The notes: generated from the sequence alone by a model not told the origin. Shown: positions 35,801 to 44,716, counted from the stretch's first letter. The stretch is 64,000 nt of DNA from JBBATK01 sp046297095 (GCA_046297095.1 JBKCNS010000022.1:124001-188000), one strand, 5' to 3'. Translations and numbers: made by a program.

Positions 35801-38386
35801 GTTTCGTTCCCCAACGTGAACGAAGCTTCGGTTGTATCCGGCAACATGGTTTACGCTCTTGCTCGCACCACACAAAATGCAGTAACTGCAGGTATTCATT
35901 TGCTCACCACAAGAAGCTTAACAGCTACCGGTTTGAACAAACTGATTACTCCCCAGATTGCTGCGTACAATACGCGTGGCGACTCGGTGGTGAACAATAC
36001 CGTTCTTGTTACCGGTGATGCCGTTTCTAATGGTAATAGCCTGGTAGGTATCGGAATCCAGCAAGCAACAAATGCTGTAATGATCAACAATGCCATTGCA
36101 GTAAGTGCAAGCGCAAGCAGTGTTAATACCGCTGCCGGAAACGTGTTGGCATGCTTGTTCTATCAAGGTACATCGCCGAAGGCTTCGTCGGGTGTTGCCG
36201 GATTGCTTCCTGCCGTTAGCGGTGGTTTGACATCCAATCGCAATGCGTTTTTTGCTCCGAACGCGGCTGTGGTCCGCTACATCGAAACCGATGCAAACAA
36301 TTCTATTCTCACCTTGGGCTCGCAGAGCGACTACATGACCTTGGGTCAGTGGAAGGGCTGGACAGCTCAGGATATCAATAGCGTTGTTGGAAACTTCGTT
36401 AATGATCACGTAGCAAGTACTTCATCTCCGTCACGTCTTCGCATCAGCACCAACCCCGTTCCTATTGGTTCCGTGCTTGATCGTCGCGGCGAGCGCATCG
36501 GTGCTAACATCTACGATCTTGACGGTCAACCTCGTGGTCTAAATGGTGCACGGTTCACCATTGGTGCTGATGAGTTCATTGGTCGCTTGTATGTAAATGA
36601 TGTAGAAGCAATCGAGATCATCGATCCGGTATCATATCGTGCCGGCAGCGGCAACTTTGCCGATGCAGAGTACGTGATGACCAAGGCTCCTATCAATGTA
36701 ACTGCTCGTATGCGTAATAATGGTTCCGCAAATCAGTCCGGTGTTACTATCGTAGCTGAGATTCGCGACCAAAACAATGCAGTAGTGGCTACAAATTCCA
36801 AGCAGGTAACGATCGCATCCGGCGAGAGTGCTGACATCAACTTTGATTTCAACTACACGCCGATGACCTACTCGGATATGGGTCAAAGTGCCCCGGCTCC
36901 GTTCACGACTATGGGTCGTAACATCACACCGGTGTATACCATTAATGTGTCAACCCCTATTGATGAGAATGTCGCCAACAACGCAGCTGCGAAGCCTGTT
37001 CGTTTCTACCTGATGCGCTCACCGATCAGAATGATGAACAGCGTAGTGGGAACAACCATAGATCCTAACAACTCAGCTACTCCGTTCAACGATATCGTAG
37101 GTCGTCTCAATGCAGATACACTTGCTAAGGCACTTACCTATATCGGTATGACCGGTACAGCATACGATCTCTTCGATCGTAACGGCTGGGAACCGCGCGC
37201 TGTTAACTACGGCGGATGGCGCACATTGTTCTGGTCCGGCGATACTAACAGACTTACACGTCAGCAGCGTACAGACCTCCGTATGTTCCTTGCCACCGGT
37301 ACTGCATCTGACAAGCGCAATCTCATTGCTGCTTCTCAGGAAATCCTTGGTAAGCACATCGGTGTTGATGCTACCAACGATGAGCAGTTCGTGCGTAACG
37401 TGTTCCGTGCTACCAATGCTACCACCGGTGCGTTGAAGGGCTCGGCCCCCACAGATCGCACCCCGCGTTCTGCCGGATACAATGGCAATTTGGTTCAAGG
37501 TTTGACCATTGCTCTCGGTGTACGTGAAGGAGTTGCCAGCACAACAAACATGTATGATGGTGCTCTTCCGCGTCCCAGCTTGATGCGCATCTACTCGGAC
37601 AATCAAACAAACGGATTAGCTCGCGGCGCATACTACTATGTTACACGCGATGCAGGTGTTACCGACAGTTTGATGGGCGTTGCCAACAACTCATTGAATT
37701 ACAACGTTGTATTCTTGGGTGTTGATTGGCGCCACATGCCTCGTTCTGCAGTGAATAGCGGTAGCGAGCGTGTTCTTCGTGGTATCATTGAGTTCATTGA
37801 GCGTTCCAACGGTACAGTTGTACCTGTTGAACTTGTTAGCTTCAATGCACAACGTGCAGGTGCAAACGTGAACGTTGCATGGGAGACAGCAAGCGAGAAG
37901 AATTCGTCGCACTTTGATGTTGAGCGTGCAGCCGTAACTGCTAAGGGTATGGAAGCATACACCCTGGTTCAGTCGGTAGCCGCGCAAGGCACAAGCACAG
38001 TTTCTAAGGAATACTCGGTGCTCGATGCAAATGTGAGCACGGTGTCTGCATGGTCGTACCGCCTGAAAATGGTAGACCTGGATGGCACAAGCAAGTACTC
38101 TCAGGAAGTTCTTGTTGCTGGCGACGGCGCAAGCGACGCAGTGGTGGTTACACCGAACCCTGCAAATGATGTAATGACCGTCGAGGTTCGCCTTGAGGGA
38201 ACAGGTGCAGCAGAAGTTGCTTTGGTTGATGTTCAGGGCCGTACTGTTCAGACCATTGCACAGGGCGAAATGAGCGGCATGCAGCGCTTCACTGTGAATG
38301 TTGATTCGCTTGCATCAGGAACCTACTCTGTTGTTGTAAAGCAGCAGGGAACCGTTCGCGCTCAAACACTGCGCATTATCAAGTAA
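32888..38386 (+). CDS. Giant GEVED/beta-helix T9SS cargo protein (1832 aa)
   Basis: The largest gene here. Signal peptide of about 36 residues ending LYAQ. Residues about 95-205 are a GEVED domain (IWIDLNGNGNFETNAGERVA, GEAEDYTL). Two CARDB-like domains follow (residues about 335-580, VQNVGQNTVNALRI and IRNNGLADASDIPA), then an extended right-handed beta-helix-like stretch (about 610-1200; VSGNMVYALARTT, NNEISGFGYGIV). A further CARDB-like domain, a Gldm-like region and a T9SS type A sorting domain end it (VVTPNPANDVMTVEV, LASGTYSVVV). Codon choice is more even and translation-optimised (GGT, CGT, AAC, AAG) than in its neighbours. With the strong promoter and terminator this suggests an abundant surface protein. 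Confidence 0.88.
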   Translation: MHSFLHGVHRRLSLVVAAVLLAFAAQSGQSLYAQCQCAWQYGAMGITNFTLTQAGSPVINRSSGCDINTAGGVATPNGVWQTGVTGNVQLGKVYNFSISGLSWPTSGTTNSYSFCYAIWIDLNGNGNFETNAGERVAVNSAGQYFYPTATGSFTLPCSAASGQLKMRVMGLYYYDYNTGALGFQANDPCGNYFYGEAEDYTLNVLGDMGVTFPNQTSPNNILVPGSIYSGTNGGYVNVTTVAGQSAYVTYRIVGPLPSTNAVYTALNPANPNDTTVPCTGTGNYNQFFSSAKGPYAGAGGAIDLTGSNVVPGAYRLEASFVKSSGCSSFVAQNFYIPLPWDISVSKIIAPATNAAPQYYKYPRGVPIAISCRVQNVGQNTVNALRIIDEIRDQNGTIIRTDTLTYNNAVGLSTGQEVGSDAVNGGFPNFTTTTTGVYCVTFRTELIGVTDQQLSNNVQPSSGCHTFEVQYDIELSAEAFLNPTSSSSMFVGRPLRPAIRIRNNGLADASDIPATLVIKKDGQTVYTQSITIPDCSRGLTTGATFPFWTPNAVGAYQLCFYTSLTEDAIKTNDTLCINVNVGDALNGTYTIGTLNQGQARNFTTIQDAVNALYGAGLSGPTIFELTDASYTVGSGAAGFPAVDMTSRVAGASASNTVTFRPSLLQSLTRSSISIRLRSGNGVGFLFGQNYFPTNANAIQNTQPLASNANPAGYVVFDGGSQKSFRFMLDVGAATPTQLPHRAVFYLGNGTSNVTVKNCLIENFPQSTASYASSLPVVRYLAPNFTFETDVRQLSSGPDSYAAGIVARSVAPSNQGNNSLGLDTLTNNYNQFVNNEISGFGYGIVSLGVGPLFYNDIATNGNPRFQRYYNKGTVISGNIISSVRRAGIFTGYGESETISNNRILNVGQGATGITGQAAGIMVGGEARTNQLCYNSIKATITRNEVSNISSDVAAQGIYVEQTLNSFVNPAGGNVSFPNVNEASVVSGNMVYALARTTQNAVTAGIHLLTTRSLTATGLNKLITPQIAAYNTRGDSVVNNTVLVTGDAVSNGNSLVGIGIQQATNAVMINNAIAVSASASSVNTAAGNVLACLFYQGTSPKASSGVAGLLPAVSGGLTSNRNAFFAPNAAVVRYIETDANNSILTLGSQSDYMTLGQWKGWTAQDINSVVGNFVNDHVASTSSPSRLRISTNPVPIGSVLDRRGERIGANIYDLDGQPRGLNGARFTIGADEFIGRLYVNDVEAIEIIDPVSYRAGSGNFADAEYVMTKAPINVTARMRNNGSANQSGVTIVAEIRDQNNAVVATNSKQVTIASGESADINFDFNYTPMTYSDMGQSAPAPFTTMGRNITPVYTINVSTPIDENVANNAAAKPVRFYLMRSPIRMMNSVVGTTIDPNNSATPFNDIVGRLNADTLAKALTYIGMTGTAYDLFDRNGWEPRAVNYGGWRTLFWSGDTNRLTRQQRTDLRMFLATGTASDKRNLIAASQEILGKHIGVDATNDEQFVRNVFRATNATTGALKGSAPTDRTPRSAGYNGNLVQGLTIALGVREGVASTTNMYDGALPRPSLMRIYSDNQTNGLARGAYYYVTRDAGVTDSLMGVANNSLNYNVVFLGVDWRHMPRSAVNSGSERVLRGIIEFIERSNGTVVPVELVSFNAQRAGANVNVAWETASEKNSSHFDVERAAVTAKGMEAYTLVQSVAAQGTSTVSKEYSVLDANVSTVSAWSYRLKMVDLDGTSKYSQEVLVAGDGASDAVVVTPNPANDVMTVEVRLEGTGAAEVALVDVQGRTVQTIAQGEMSGMQRFTVNVDSLASGTYSVVVKQQGTVRAQTLRIIK

Positions 38387-38432
38387 TTCCCATGGTACGC
38401 GAGTAGCGTTACCTTGATTGCACTATTGGCAT

Positions 38433-38471
38433 GAAAAGCCGATTCCTTAACCGGAATCGGCTTTTCTTTTT
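38433..38471 (+). terminator. Strong rho-independent terminator
   Basis: A 14-bp perfect stem (38433-38446 with 38453-38466, arms GAAAAGCCGATTCC) and a 6-nt loop are followed by TTTTT. It ends transcription of the giant GEVED gene 46 nt after its stop. Confidence 0.93.
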
Positions 38472-38535
38472 CCATGCAAAGGTCGCAAGAGCTCCATGGT
38501 TGAAAAGTGCATCGATTCTCAACATTTCTGCATCG

Positions 38536-38543
38536 TAATTTTG
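38536..38543 (+). promoter_or_regulatory. TAnnTTTG promoter box of the phosphorylase gene
   Basis: TAATTTTG fits the -7 consensus and lies 37 nt before the ATG at 38581, downstream of the terminator. No TTTG at 19-21 bp. Confidence 0.45.
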
Positions 38544-38580
38544 ACACACTTCGGAATTGACAGATCATCACCACCTACAT

Positions 38581-41157
38581 ATGAAACCGCTTCTCACATA
38601 TACCGTCGCTCCGCGTCTGCCGGAGCGAATAGCTCGCCTTAAAGAGTTGTCCATGAACTTTTGGTGGACGTGGAATGCAAAGGCTAAATCTCTGTTCGAA
38701 AGTATTCACCCCGAGTTATGGCAGCAGACCCATCACAATCCGGTGATGTTACTCAAGAGCGTTCCGCAAACTGATCTAATGCAACTGGCAGCAGACCCCG
38801 GCTTTTGTGAGCGCCTGGATGCGGTGCTATCCGCATTTGATTCCTACATGCGCAGGCCGCATGCGCATTCTTCCGCATCTGCACTTAACGGAACCGTTGC
38901 ATATTTCTGTGCAGAGTTTGGAATCACGGAGTGCTTTCAAAACTACTCGGGCGGGCTTGGCGTATTGGCAGGGGATCATCTCAAAACGGCGTCGGACCGC
39001 ATGTTGCCGTTGGTAGGCGTTGGGCTGTTGTATCAGCAAGGGTATTTCCATCAATACCTTTCCGAGAACGGCTGGCAGAGCGAGAAATATGCCGACGTCG
39101 ACTTTTCGAATCTTCCATTGGAGCTCATCAATGATGGTGCGGGAGCGCCGCTTGTTGTGAATGTAGAGCTACCTAAGGGGCCGGCATATGCGCAGATATG
39201 GTGTGCACGCGTTGGCAGCATTCCTTTGTATTTGCTAGACACAAATATCTCAATGAATGACGCCGTGCCCGAGTACCGCGACATCACCGATCAATTGTAC
39301 GGCGGCACCACCGAGACTCGAATCATGCAAGAAATGATATTGGGAATTGGAGGTATGCGCGCGCTGGCAGCAATGGGAATCTCGCCCGATGTATTGCATG
39401 TAAACGAGGGTCATGCTGCATTCTGCTCGTTAGAGAGAACCCGCATGCTGAAGAACGAATTCGGAATTGGCTTTGCTGAAGCACTGGAAGCTACACGTTC
39501 CGGCGGTTGCTTTACCACCCATACGCCCGTTCCTGCCGGTAATGAGATTTTTACCGTGGATCTCATGAAGCACTATTTCTCTCGTTACTATCCTACCCTT
39601 GGTATAAGCGAGCAGGAACTGCTGGACCTTGGTCGTTTACCCGGTGGTTCGGACGAAGACGGTTTCTCCATGACGGTACTGGGCCTTAAAACCTCTGTGT
39701 TCAGAAATGGTGTGAGCGAGCTTCACGGTGCCGTGGCCAGAGACATGTGGAAAGAGTTATGGCCGCATATGCGAGTGGACGAAGTGCCCATTCGCGGGGT
39801 GACGAACGGGGTGCACGTGATGACCTGGGTTTCCAAAGAGTTTGCTGACGTCTATGCACAAACACTGGGAGAGGCGTGGCACGAGACCCTTACAGACAAC
39901 TCCATGTGGAACAAAGTACGGGATATTCCGGATGAAGTTTTGTGGAGAACTCACGAGCGCCGTCGCAGAATTCTGGTAGATAGAGTGCGCGAGCACGTAC
40001 GCCGCAAGGATCCGTTACACATCAGCGAAAAAGATAAATCGACTGCCTTTGAATTGCTTCATCCCCACACTTTTACCATAGGTTTTGCCCGGCGATTTGC
40101 CACCTATAAGCGGTCGGATCTCATGTTTAGAAACATGGAACGGCTCATGCGTCTGCTGTGTTCCGAGCAGCGTCCGGTGCAGATACTTATTGCGGGAAAG
40201 GCGCACCCTAGGGATATCGCCGGCAAAGAGATTATGCATCGCATTATCACATTACTGAAGAAGCATGATTTGGAACGAAGAGTAGTGTTCCTGGAAGATT
40301 ATGATATGGACATTGCCAAGGCATTGGTAAAGGGTGTAGATATATGGTTGAACACACCGCGCCGCCCCTATGAAGCTTCAGGCACCAGCGGAATGAAAGC
40401 AGCACTGAATGGTGTGTTGCACTGCAGTGTTCCGGATGGCTGGTGGGCTGAGGCTTATGATGGATCTAACGGCTTTTCTATTGGTAGGGGAGAGGAGTAT
40501 CCCAGCGCGGACGAACAGGATATGATCGAGTCCGAACTTCTCTATCACATGCTCGAAACGATGATCGTGCCTGCGTTCTACGAACGCGACGATCGTGGAG
40601 TGCCGCGGCGCTGGATGGAATGGGTGAAAAATTCCATCGCCACCAATGCCGGTAGATTCTCATCGGCCCGCATGCTGGATGATTATGTGAACTTCTGTTA
40701 TGTTCCTTCTGCTCAATTAGTGCAGTCACTGCTGGGCAACAATGCCGAGAATGCAGTGGCACTGTATGCTTGGCGGCAAGAGATATCACGGCGATGGCAG
40801 GGTGTACATGTTCGTGACGTTGTTATTGATGATGCCGGCGATGTGCACGTCGGAAAGACACTTCGGGTACAAGCTGTAGTTGAAACTTCAGGCATTGATG
40901 CTCAATACCTGCATGTGGAGTTGTGTCACGGCACCTTGGATGCACACGGAAGAATCACAAATCCATCTTATCATACCATGCACCTGCAGTTGACGCAAGG
41001 CTCAAGTATATGTACCTATACAGGTGAGTACGAGTGCACAAATAGCGGCAGTCAGGGAGTGAATATTCGAGTTTCTCCAAGCAACGCTTTGGTGCCATTT
41101 CCTCAGGATTTGAATTTGGTGCAGTATGCCCAAGGAATCGATGCACAGCATGCGTAA
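38581..41157 (+). CDS. glgP: Alpha-glucan phosphorylase (GT35)
   Basis: Releases glucose-1-phosphate from glycogen or maltodextrin. The 858-residue protein has an N-terminal DUF3417 segment (MNFWWTWNAKAKSLFESIHP) and then the compact phosphorylase core: YFCAEFGITECFQNYSGGLG, VLHVNEGHAAF, FTTHTPVPAGNE, FARRFATYKRSD and the PLP-lysine block ASGTSGMKAALNG with Lys606. This is the shorter bacterial/archaeal form rather than the E. coli MalP type. An upstream TTG at 38557 is possible but the ATG gives a normal start. The conserved exported-protein gene begins 31 nt after the stop. Confidence 0.93.
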   Translation: MKPLLTYTVAPRLPERIARLKELSMNFWWTWNAKAKSLFESIHPELWQQTHHNPVMLLKSVPQTDLMQLAADPGFCERLDAVLSAFDSYMRRPHAHSSASALNGTVAYFCAEFGITECFQNYSGGLGVLAGDHLKTASDRMLPLVGVGLLYQQGYFHQYLSENGWQSEKYADVDFSNLPLELINDGAGAPLVVNVELPKGPAYAQIWCARVGSIPLYLLDTNISMNDAVPEYRDITDQLYGGTTETRIMQEMILGIGGMRALAAMGISPDVLHVNEGHAAFCSLERTRMLKNEFGIGFAEALEATRSGGCFTTHTPVPAGNEIFTVDLMKHYFSRYYPTLGISEQELLDLGRLPGGSDEDGFSMTVLGLKTSVFRNGVSELHGAVARDMWKELWPHMRVDEVPIRGVTNGVHVMTWVSKEFADVYAQTLGEAWHETLTDNSMWNKVRDIPDEVLWRTHERRRRILVDRVREHVRRKDPLHISEKDKSTAFELLHPHTFTIGFARRFATYKRSDLMFRNMERLMRLLCSEQRPVQILIAGKAHPRDIAGKEIMHRIITLLKKHDLERRVVFLEDYDMDIAKALVKGVDIWLNTPRRPYEASGTSGMKAALNGVLHCSVPDGWWAEAYDGSNGFSIGRGEEYPSADEQDMIESELLYHMLETMIVPAFYERDDRGVPRRWMEWVKNSIATNAGRFSSARMLDDYVNFCYVPSAQLVQSLLGNNAENAVALYAWRQEISRRWQGVHVRDVVIDDAGDVHVGKTLRVQAVVETSGIDAQYLHVELCHGTLDAHGRITNPSYHTMHLQLTQGSSICTYTGEYECTNSGSQGVNIRVSPSNALVPFPQDLNLVQYAQGIDAQHA

Positions 41158-41188
41158 AACAATGCACGGAGATTCACGTCGCACCGGT

Positions 41189-42472
41189 ATGAAACCCATA
41201 CAACAGTTATTGGCAAGTATAACTCTGGCTCTAGTGATCGTCGCAATGGGTGGGAAGTTGCACGCGCAGACCTTACTTATACCGATGGACGCCCGCTCGC
41301 AGACAGATCATCTTAAAGCATACGGGATTGTATACTGGATTCTCACGAATAATCAGCCGGTAGACTGGTTGCTTAATTACCGCGGGGGTTCATTTATGTG
41401 CACGTCGACGCCGGCTATTGCGGCTGAATGCAGGGTGCGCGGCGTTAGCTTCGAGACACTTGATGGTTCGTCTGTGGCCTCTGTGTTGGCTGAAGTGCAG
41501 AGCGACAAAAGCAATATGGATGTGGTTAAACTGGAGAAAGCTCCGCGTGTGGCCGTGTATCAACCGCCGGGTTTTCGACCCTGGGACGACGCCGTAACCT
41601 TGGCAATGGAGTACGCCGAGATTAAGTACGACAAGATTTGGGACGAAGAGGTGATGAAAGGGAAGTTGTCTGAGTACGACTGGCTGCACCTTCATCACGA
41701 GGACTTTACCGGCCAGCACGGAAAGTTCTTTAATAATTATGCTAATGCACCCTGGTACATCGCTCAGGTGCAACTGTTGGAGAATACCGCGCGCAAACTC
41801 GGATTTGCCAAAGTTCCGGAACTAAAGAAAGCGGTGGTGGAGAAGATACGCAGCTACATAGCCGAAGGCGGCTTCATGTTTGCAATGTGTACGGCTACAG
41901 ACACCTACGATATTGCTCAAGCGGCAAAGAATACCGACATAGTAGAGAGCATTCTGGATGGCGACCCCTCAGACCCCTCGGCGCAGGACAAACTGGACTT
42001 TACGCGAACCTTTGCCTTCGAGAATTTTCATGTGATAACGAGTCCCTTCATTGTGGAATACTCGGACATCGATGTGGACCCTTCGTTGCTTATTCCGCAG
42101 CAATCCACGGACTATTTTACTCTCTTTGATTTCTCGGCAAAGTACGATCCCGTGCCCACAATGCTTACTCAGTGCCACGTGAATCTGGTGCGCGGCTTTC
42201 TTGGGCAAACAACATTGTTCAAAAAAGAGTTCTTGAAAAAGTCGGTCACCGTGCTGGCAGAGATGGACGGTAAGGGCTGGGCAAAGTACATTCACGGAAA
42301 CTATGGCCGCGGCACATTCACCTGGTACGGCGGGCACGACCCCGAGGATTATCAGCATGCGGTGGGAGATCCTCCTACCGATTTAGCGCTACACAAGAAT
42401 TCACCCGGGTACCGATTGATTCTGAACAACGTCCTCTTCCCGGCAGCGAAAAAGAAAAAGCAGAAAACGTAA
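41189..42472 (+). CDS. Conserved exported protein ('asparagine synthetase B'-labelled family)
   Basis: A 427-residue protein with a signal peptide (MKPIQQLLASITLALVIVAM, cleavage near LHAQ). The frame opens at 41126 inside the phosphorylase gene, but the ATG at 41189 gives the signal peptide. It begins LLIPMDARSQTDHLKAYGIV and has WLLNYRGGSF, YDWLHLHHEDFTGQHGKF and NYGRGTFTWYGGHDPEDY. I recall this family being labelled asparagine synthetase B in Bacteroidota genomes; however there is no N-terminal catalytic Cys and no ATP-pyrophosphatase SGGxDS loop, so the name looks wrong. The HLHHEDF and YGGHDPED parts suggest a glutamine-amidotransferase-like or carbohydrate-handling fold, but this is a guess. 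Confidence 0.8.
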   Translation: MKPIQQLLASITLALVIVAMGGKLHAQTLLIPMDARSQTDHLKAYGIVYWILTNNQPVDWLLNYRGGSFMCTSTPAIAAECRVRGVSFETLDGSSVASVLAEVQSDKSNMDVVKLEKAPRVAVYQPPGFRPWDDAVTLAMEYAEIKYDKIWDEEVMKGKLSEYDWLHLHHEDFTGQHGKFFNNYANAPWYIAQVQLLENTARKLGFAKVPELKKAVVEKIRSYIAEGGFMFAMCTATDTYDIAQAAKNTDIVESILDGDPSDPSAQDKLDFTRTFAFENFHVITSPFIVEYSDIDVDPSLLIPQQSTDYFTLFDFSAKYDPVPTMLTQCHVNLVRGFLGQTTLFKKEFLKKSVTVLAEMDGKGWAKYIHGNYGRGTFTWYGGHDPEDYQHAVGDPPTDLALHKNSPGYRLILNNVLFPAAKKKKQKT

Positions 42473-42507
42473 GATAGCAGCAGTCACAATACGCAATGGC
42501 GCTGGGA

Positions 42508-42583
42508 GCATAGCAGTACGTGCTCGGCCCGCAGCGGTAATCGGCGCATAGCAGTATGCGGCTCGTAGCGGTTAAACTCCGGC
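42508..42583. repeat. Two imperfect 38-bp tandem repeats
   Basis: Copies at 42508-42545 and 42546-42583 both begin GCATAGCAGTA and end in GGC, with AGCGGT in the middle of each. They lie in the 151-bp gap between two convergent genes and have no evident coding role. Confidence 0.55.
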
Positions 42584-42623
42584 CCGGCGTATCATCAGAT
42601 GAACTTCTACCGTGGTGAGATTG

Positions 42624-43154
42624 TTATTTAGCCTTCTGCGGTGGGTTGGCAATGGCGTCTTTGATCATCTGCTCCATTTCTGCGTCGAGAATTCCGTTGG
42701 AATTCCAGAAATGAACCTCGTGGGTAATGTACGATTCGTTGCCGCTGAGTTCCACCGTCATCACTACTTGAATACCCTGCTTCTCCGGTAATTCACGAAG
42801 AGCAAAATTGTATTGTACACGGCCTGCTTCCCACACGCCGCCGCGAATCATGGGCACCTTGCCGTATTTCAACATGACGTCCCGCGTTGAATCCTCGCCC
42901 ACAACGATCACACATGCTTCCGAGCGAATGTTTGCTTTGTTTAAGCCGTTGTCGTCTACAGACGAAGGTTTGCTTTCAATGGCACAACCTTTATTCTTAA
43001 TGCAACTCAGTACGGTTTTGTATACCGTTGCAAAGGGTTTTTGAAAGGTCATGGTGGTGGTGATCAGCGAGTCCGGCGTAAAATCAAATTGCGCGCGAAC
43101 ATCTACACACGTTGCCACCAAAAACAGAACAAGCACGGTAAGAAGAGACTTCAT
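42624..43154 (-). CDS. Exported protein of unknown function (176 aa)
   Basis: From the ATG at 43154 there is a good signal peptide (MKSLLTVLVLFLVATCVDVR, then AQ). The frame opens 10 codons earlier, but that extra segment is basic and less likely. The mature part has a two-cysteine segment (SCIKNKGCAIESKP) and looks like an alpha/beta periplasmic domain, with the end KDAIANPPQ. I do not recognise the family. It is a single minus-strand gene divergent from mtaB. Confidence 0.7.
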   Translation of the reverse strand: MKSLLTVLVLFLVATCVDVRAQFDFTPDSLITTTMTFQKPFATVYKTVLSCIKNKGCAIESKPSSVDDNGLNKANIRSEACVIVVGEDSTRDVMLKYGKVPMIRGGVWEAGRVQYNFALRELPEKQGIQVVMTVELSGNESYITHEVHFWNSNGILDAEMEQMIKDAIANPPQKAK

Positions 43155-43299
43155 AACTCGGAACAATCGTGAAACACAACTCATCAGACACGATGAAAAT
43201 AGGAAAAGCTAACGGATTGACTATAGTTCCCGCGCGCATATCCGAAGCCTGCTACTGTTGCTGCGAATACCGGCAGAGTGCGCACGTTCCTCGAACCCG

Positions 43300-43307
43300 T
43301 ATTTTTG
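43300..43307 (+). promoter_or_regulatory. TAnnTTTG promoter box, 4 nt before the mtaB start
   Basis: TATTTTTG fits the -7 consensus exactly and only CCCA separates it from the ATG at 43312. If active, it gives a leaderless mRNA. No TTTG at the expected -33 position. Confidence 0.5.
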
Positions 43308-43311
43308 CCCA

Positions 43312-44664
43312 ATGAATGTGTGCATACATACACTGGGCTGCAAACAGAACTATGCGGAATCCTCGTATCTGCGCGATCAGTTCCGCTCCGCCGGCCATGA
43401 ACTGGTTGGCTTCGACGGGCAGTTCGATGTATTGCTCGTTAACACATGTTCGGTAACCGAACGCGCCGATGCAGAGTGCCGTAAAATTGTGCGGCGCGCG
43501 TTGCGCCAATGTCCCGATGCCTTTGTGGCCATTACCGGTTGCTACGCGCAGTTACAGCCCGAAGAGATTGCTTCTATAGACGGCGTGGATGCGGTGTTCG
43601 GAGCCCGATATAAGTTCTCTATTACCTCGCTGATAACGGATTTTTCCAAGCGAAACATTCCGTTGATTTTCACAGACGACAGCGATGATCTTGATGATCT
43701 TACCTTTGTTCCTGCCTTAGTTACCGATGCTCATGCCAGAACACGGGCCTTCCTGAAGGTGCAAGACGGATGCGATTACTCGTGCAGTTTTTGTACTATT
43801 CCTCGTGCCCGCGGCGCAGGCCGTAGCATGGCAGCCAACGATGTGCTGAACAGTGTGCGCCAACTGGCGGAATCCGGGTACAAGGAAGTAGTGCTCACGG
43901 GAATCAACCTGGGCGAATACAAGGCGCCGGGCGGTGAGCGCTTTGCCGATATTGTACAAGCTCTAGACCAAGCGATTCGTGGCCTACGATTGAGAATAAG
44001 TTCCATAGAGCCGAATAAACTCAGCAATGAGATTATAGACTGTGTTGCACAGTCGCAGGTGTTTTGCCGTCACTTTCATATTCCGCTGCAAAGCGGCTCT
44101 GATACTATTCTGCGCGCCATGCGCCGCCGCTACACGGCAGCATATTACGCGGGATTGATAGATCGAATTCGTGCCGCCATGCCCAATGCCGGAATAGGCA
44201 TTGATGTGATATGCGGATTCCCCGGCGAGACCGATGAACTCTTTGCCGAGACGGTAGAGTTCTTGGAAAAACTCCCGTTCAGTTATCTGCATGTGTTTAG
44301 ATATAGTGAGCGGGCTTATACGGCAGCAACTGCATTCGCCGATCCCGTGCCCGAGCGCGTGCGCAAGCAACGAACTACGATTTTACGAGAGCTGTCTGCG
44401 CGCAAACACCATGAGTTTCTGCAAGCTCAAGTTGGAACCGATGCCGTTGTGATTCTAGAGAAGCCGGACCCGGAGACAGGTTTGCAGTATGGTTATGCCT
44501 CGAATTATGCCAGGGTATGTGTGGGCAAGGGTGAGTATTCGGTAAACAGCACGGTGCACATGCATCTTAGCGGTGTAGGGGATGAAGTGATGCATGGTGT
44601 TGTGCTACGTGTAGAGACTCCCACTGCACATAGCGAGTATTTTCCTTTGCCGGTGATGAGTTAA
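43312..44664 (+). CDS. mtaB: tRNA t6A37 methylthiotransferase
   Basis: Adds a methylthio group to t6A37 of ANN-decoding tRNAs, a radical-SAM reaction with two 4Fe-4S clusters. The 450-residue protein has the UPF0004 domain (CIHTLGCKQNYAES, NTCSVTERADAE, ITGCYAQ) holding the first cluster, and the radical-SAM motif DGCDYSCSFC with Cys154, 158 and 161. A C-terminal TRAM-like domain follows. The layout is MtaB rather than MiaB. A TTG at 43258 would extend it by 18 residues, but the ATG at 43312 starts directly at the conserved MNVCIHTLGC. Confidence 0.93.
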   Translation: MNVCIHTLGCKQNYAESSYLRDQFRSAGHELVGFDGQFDVLLVNTCSVTERADAECRKIVRRALRQCPDAFVAITGCYAQLQPEEIASIDGVDAVFGARYKFSITSLITDFSKRNIPLIFTDDSDDLDDLTFVPALVTDAHARTRAFLKVQDGCDYSCSFCTIPRARGAGRSMAANDVLNSVRQLAESGYKEVVLTGINLGEYKAPGGERFADIVQALDQAIRGLRLRISSIEPNKLSNEIIDCVAQSQVFCRHFHIPLQSGSDTILRAMRRRYTAAYYAGLIDRIRAAMPNAGIGIDVICGFPGETDELFAETVEFLEKLPFSYLHVFRYSERAYTAATAFADPVPERVRKQRTTILRELSARKHHEFLQAQVGTDAVVILEKPDPETGLQYGYASNYARVCVGKGEYSVNSTVHMHLSGVGDEVMHGVVLRVETPTAHSEYFPLPVMS

Positions 44665-44716
44665 TGCCGACAGCGCTGCGCGCAGCTTTTTATAGTTTGA
44701 TTGTAGATTCCATGTC

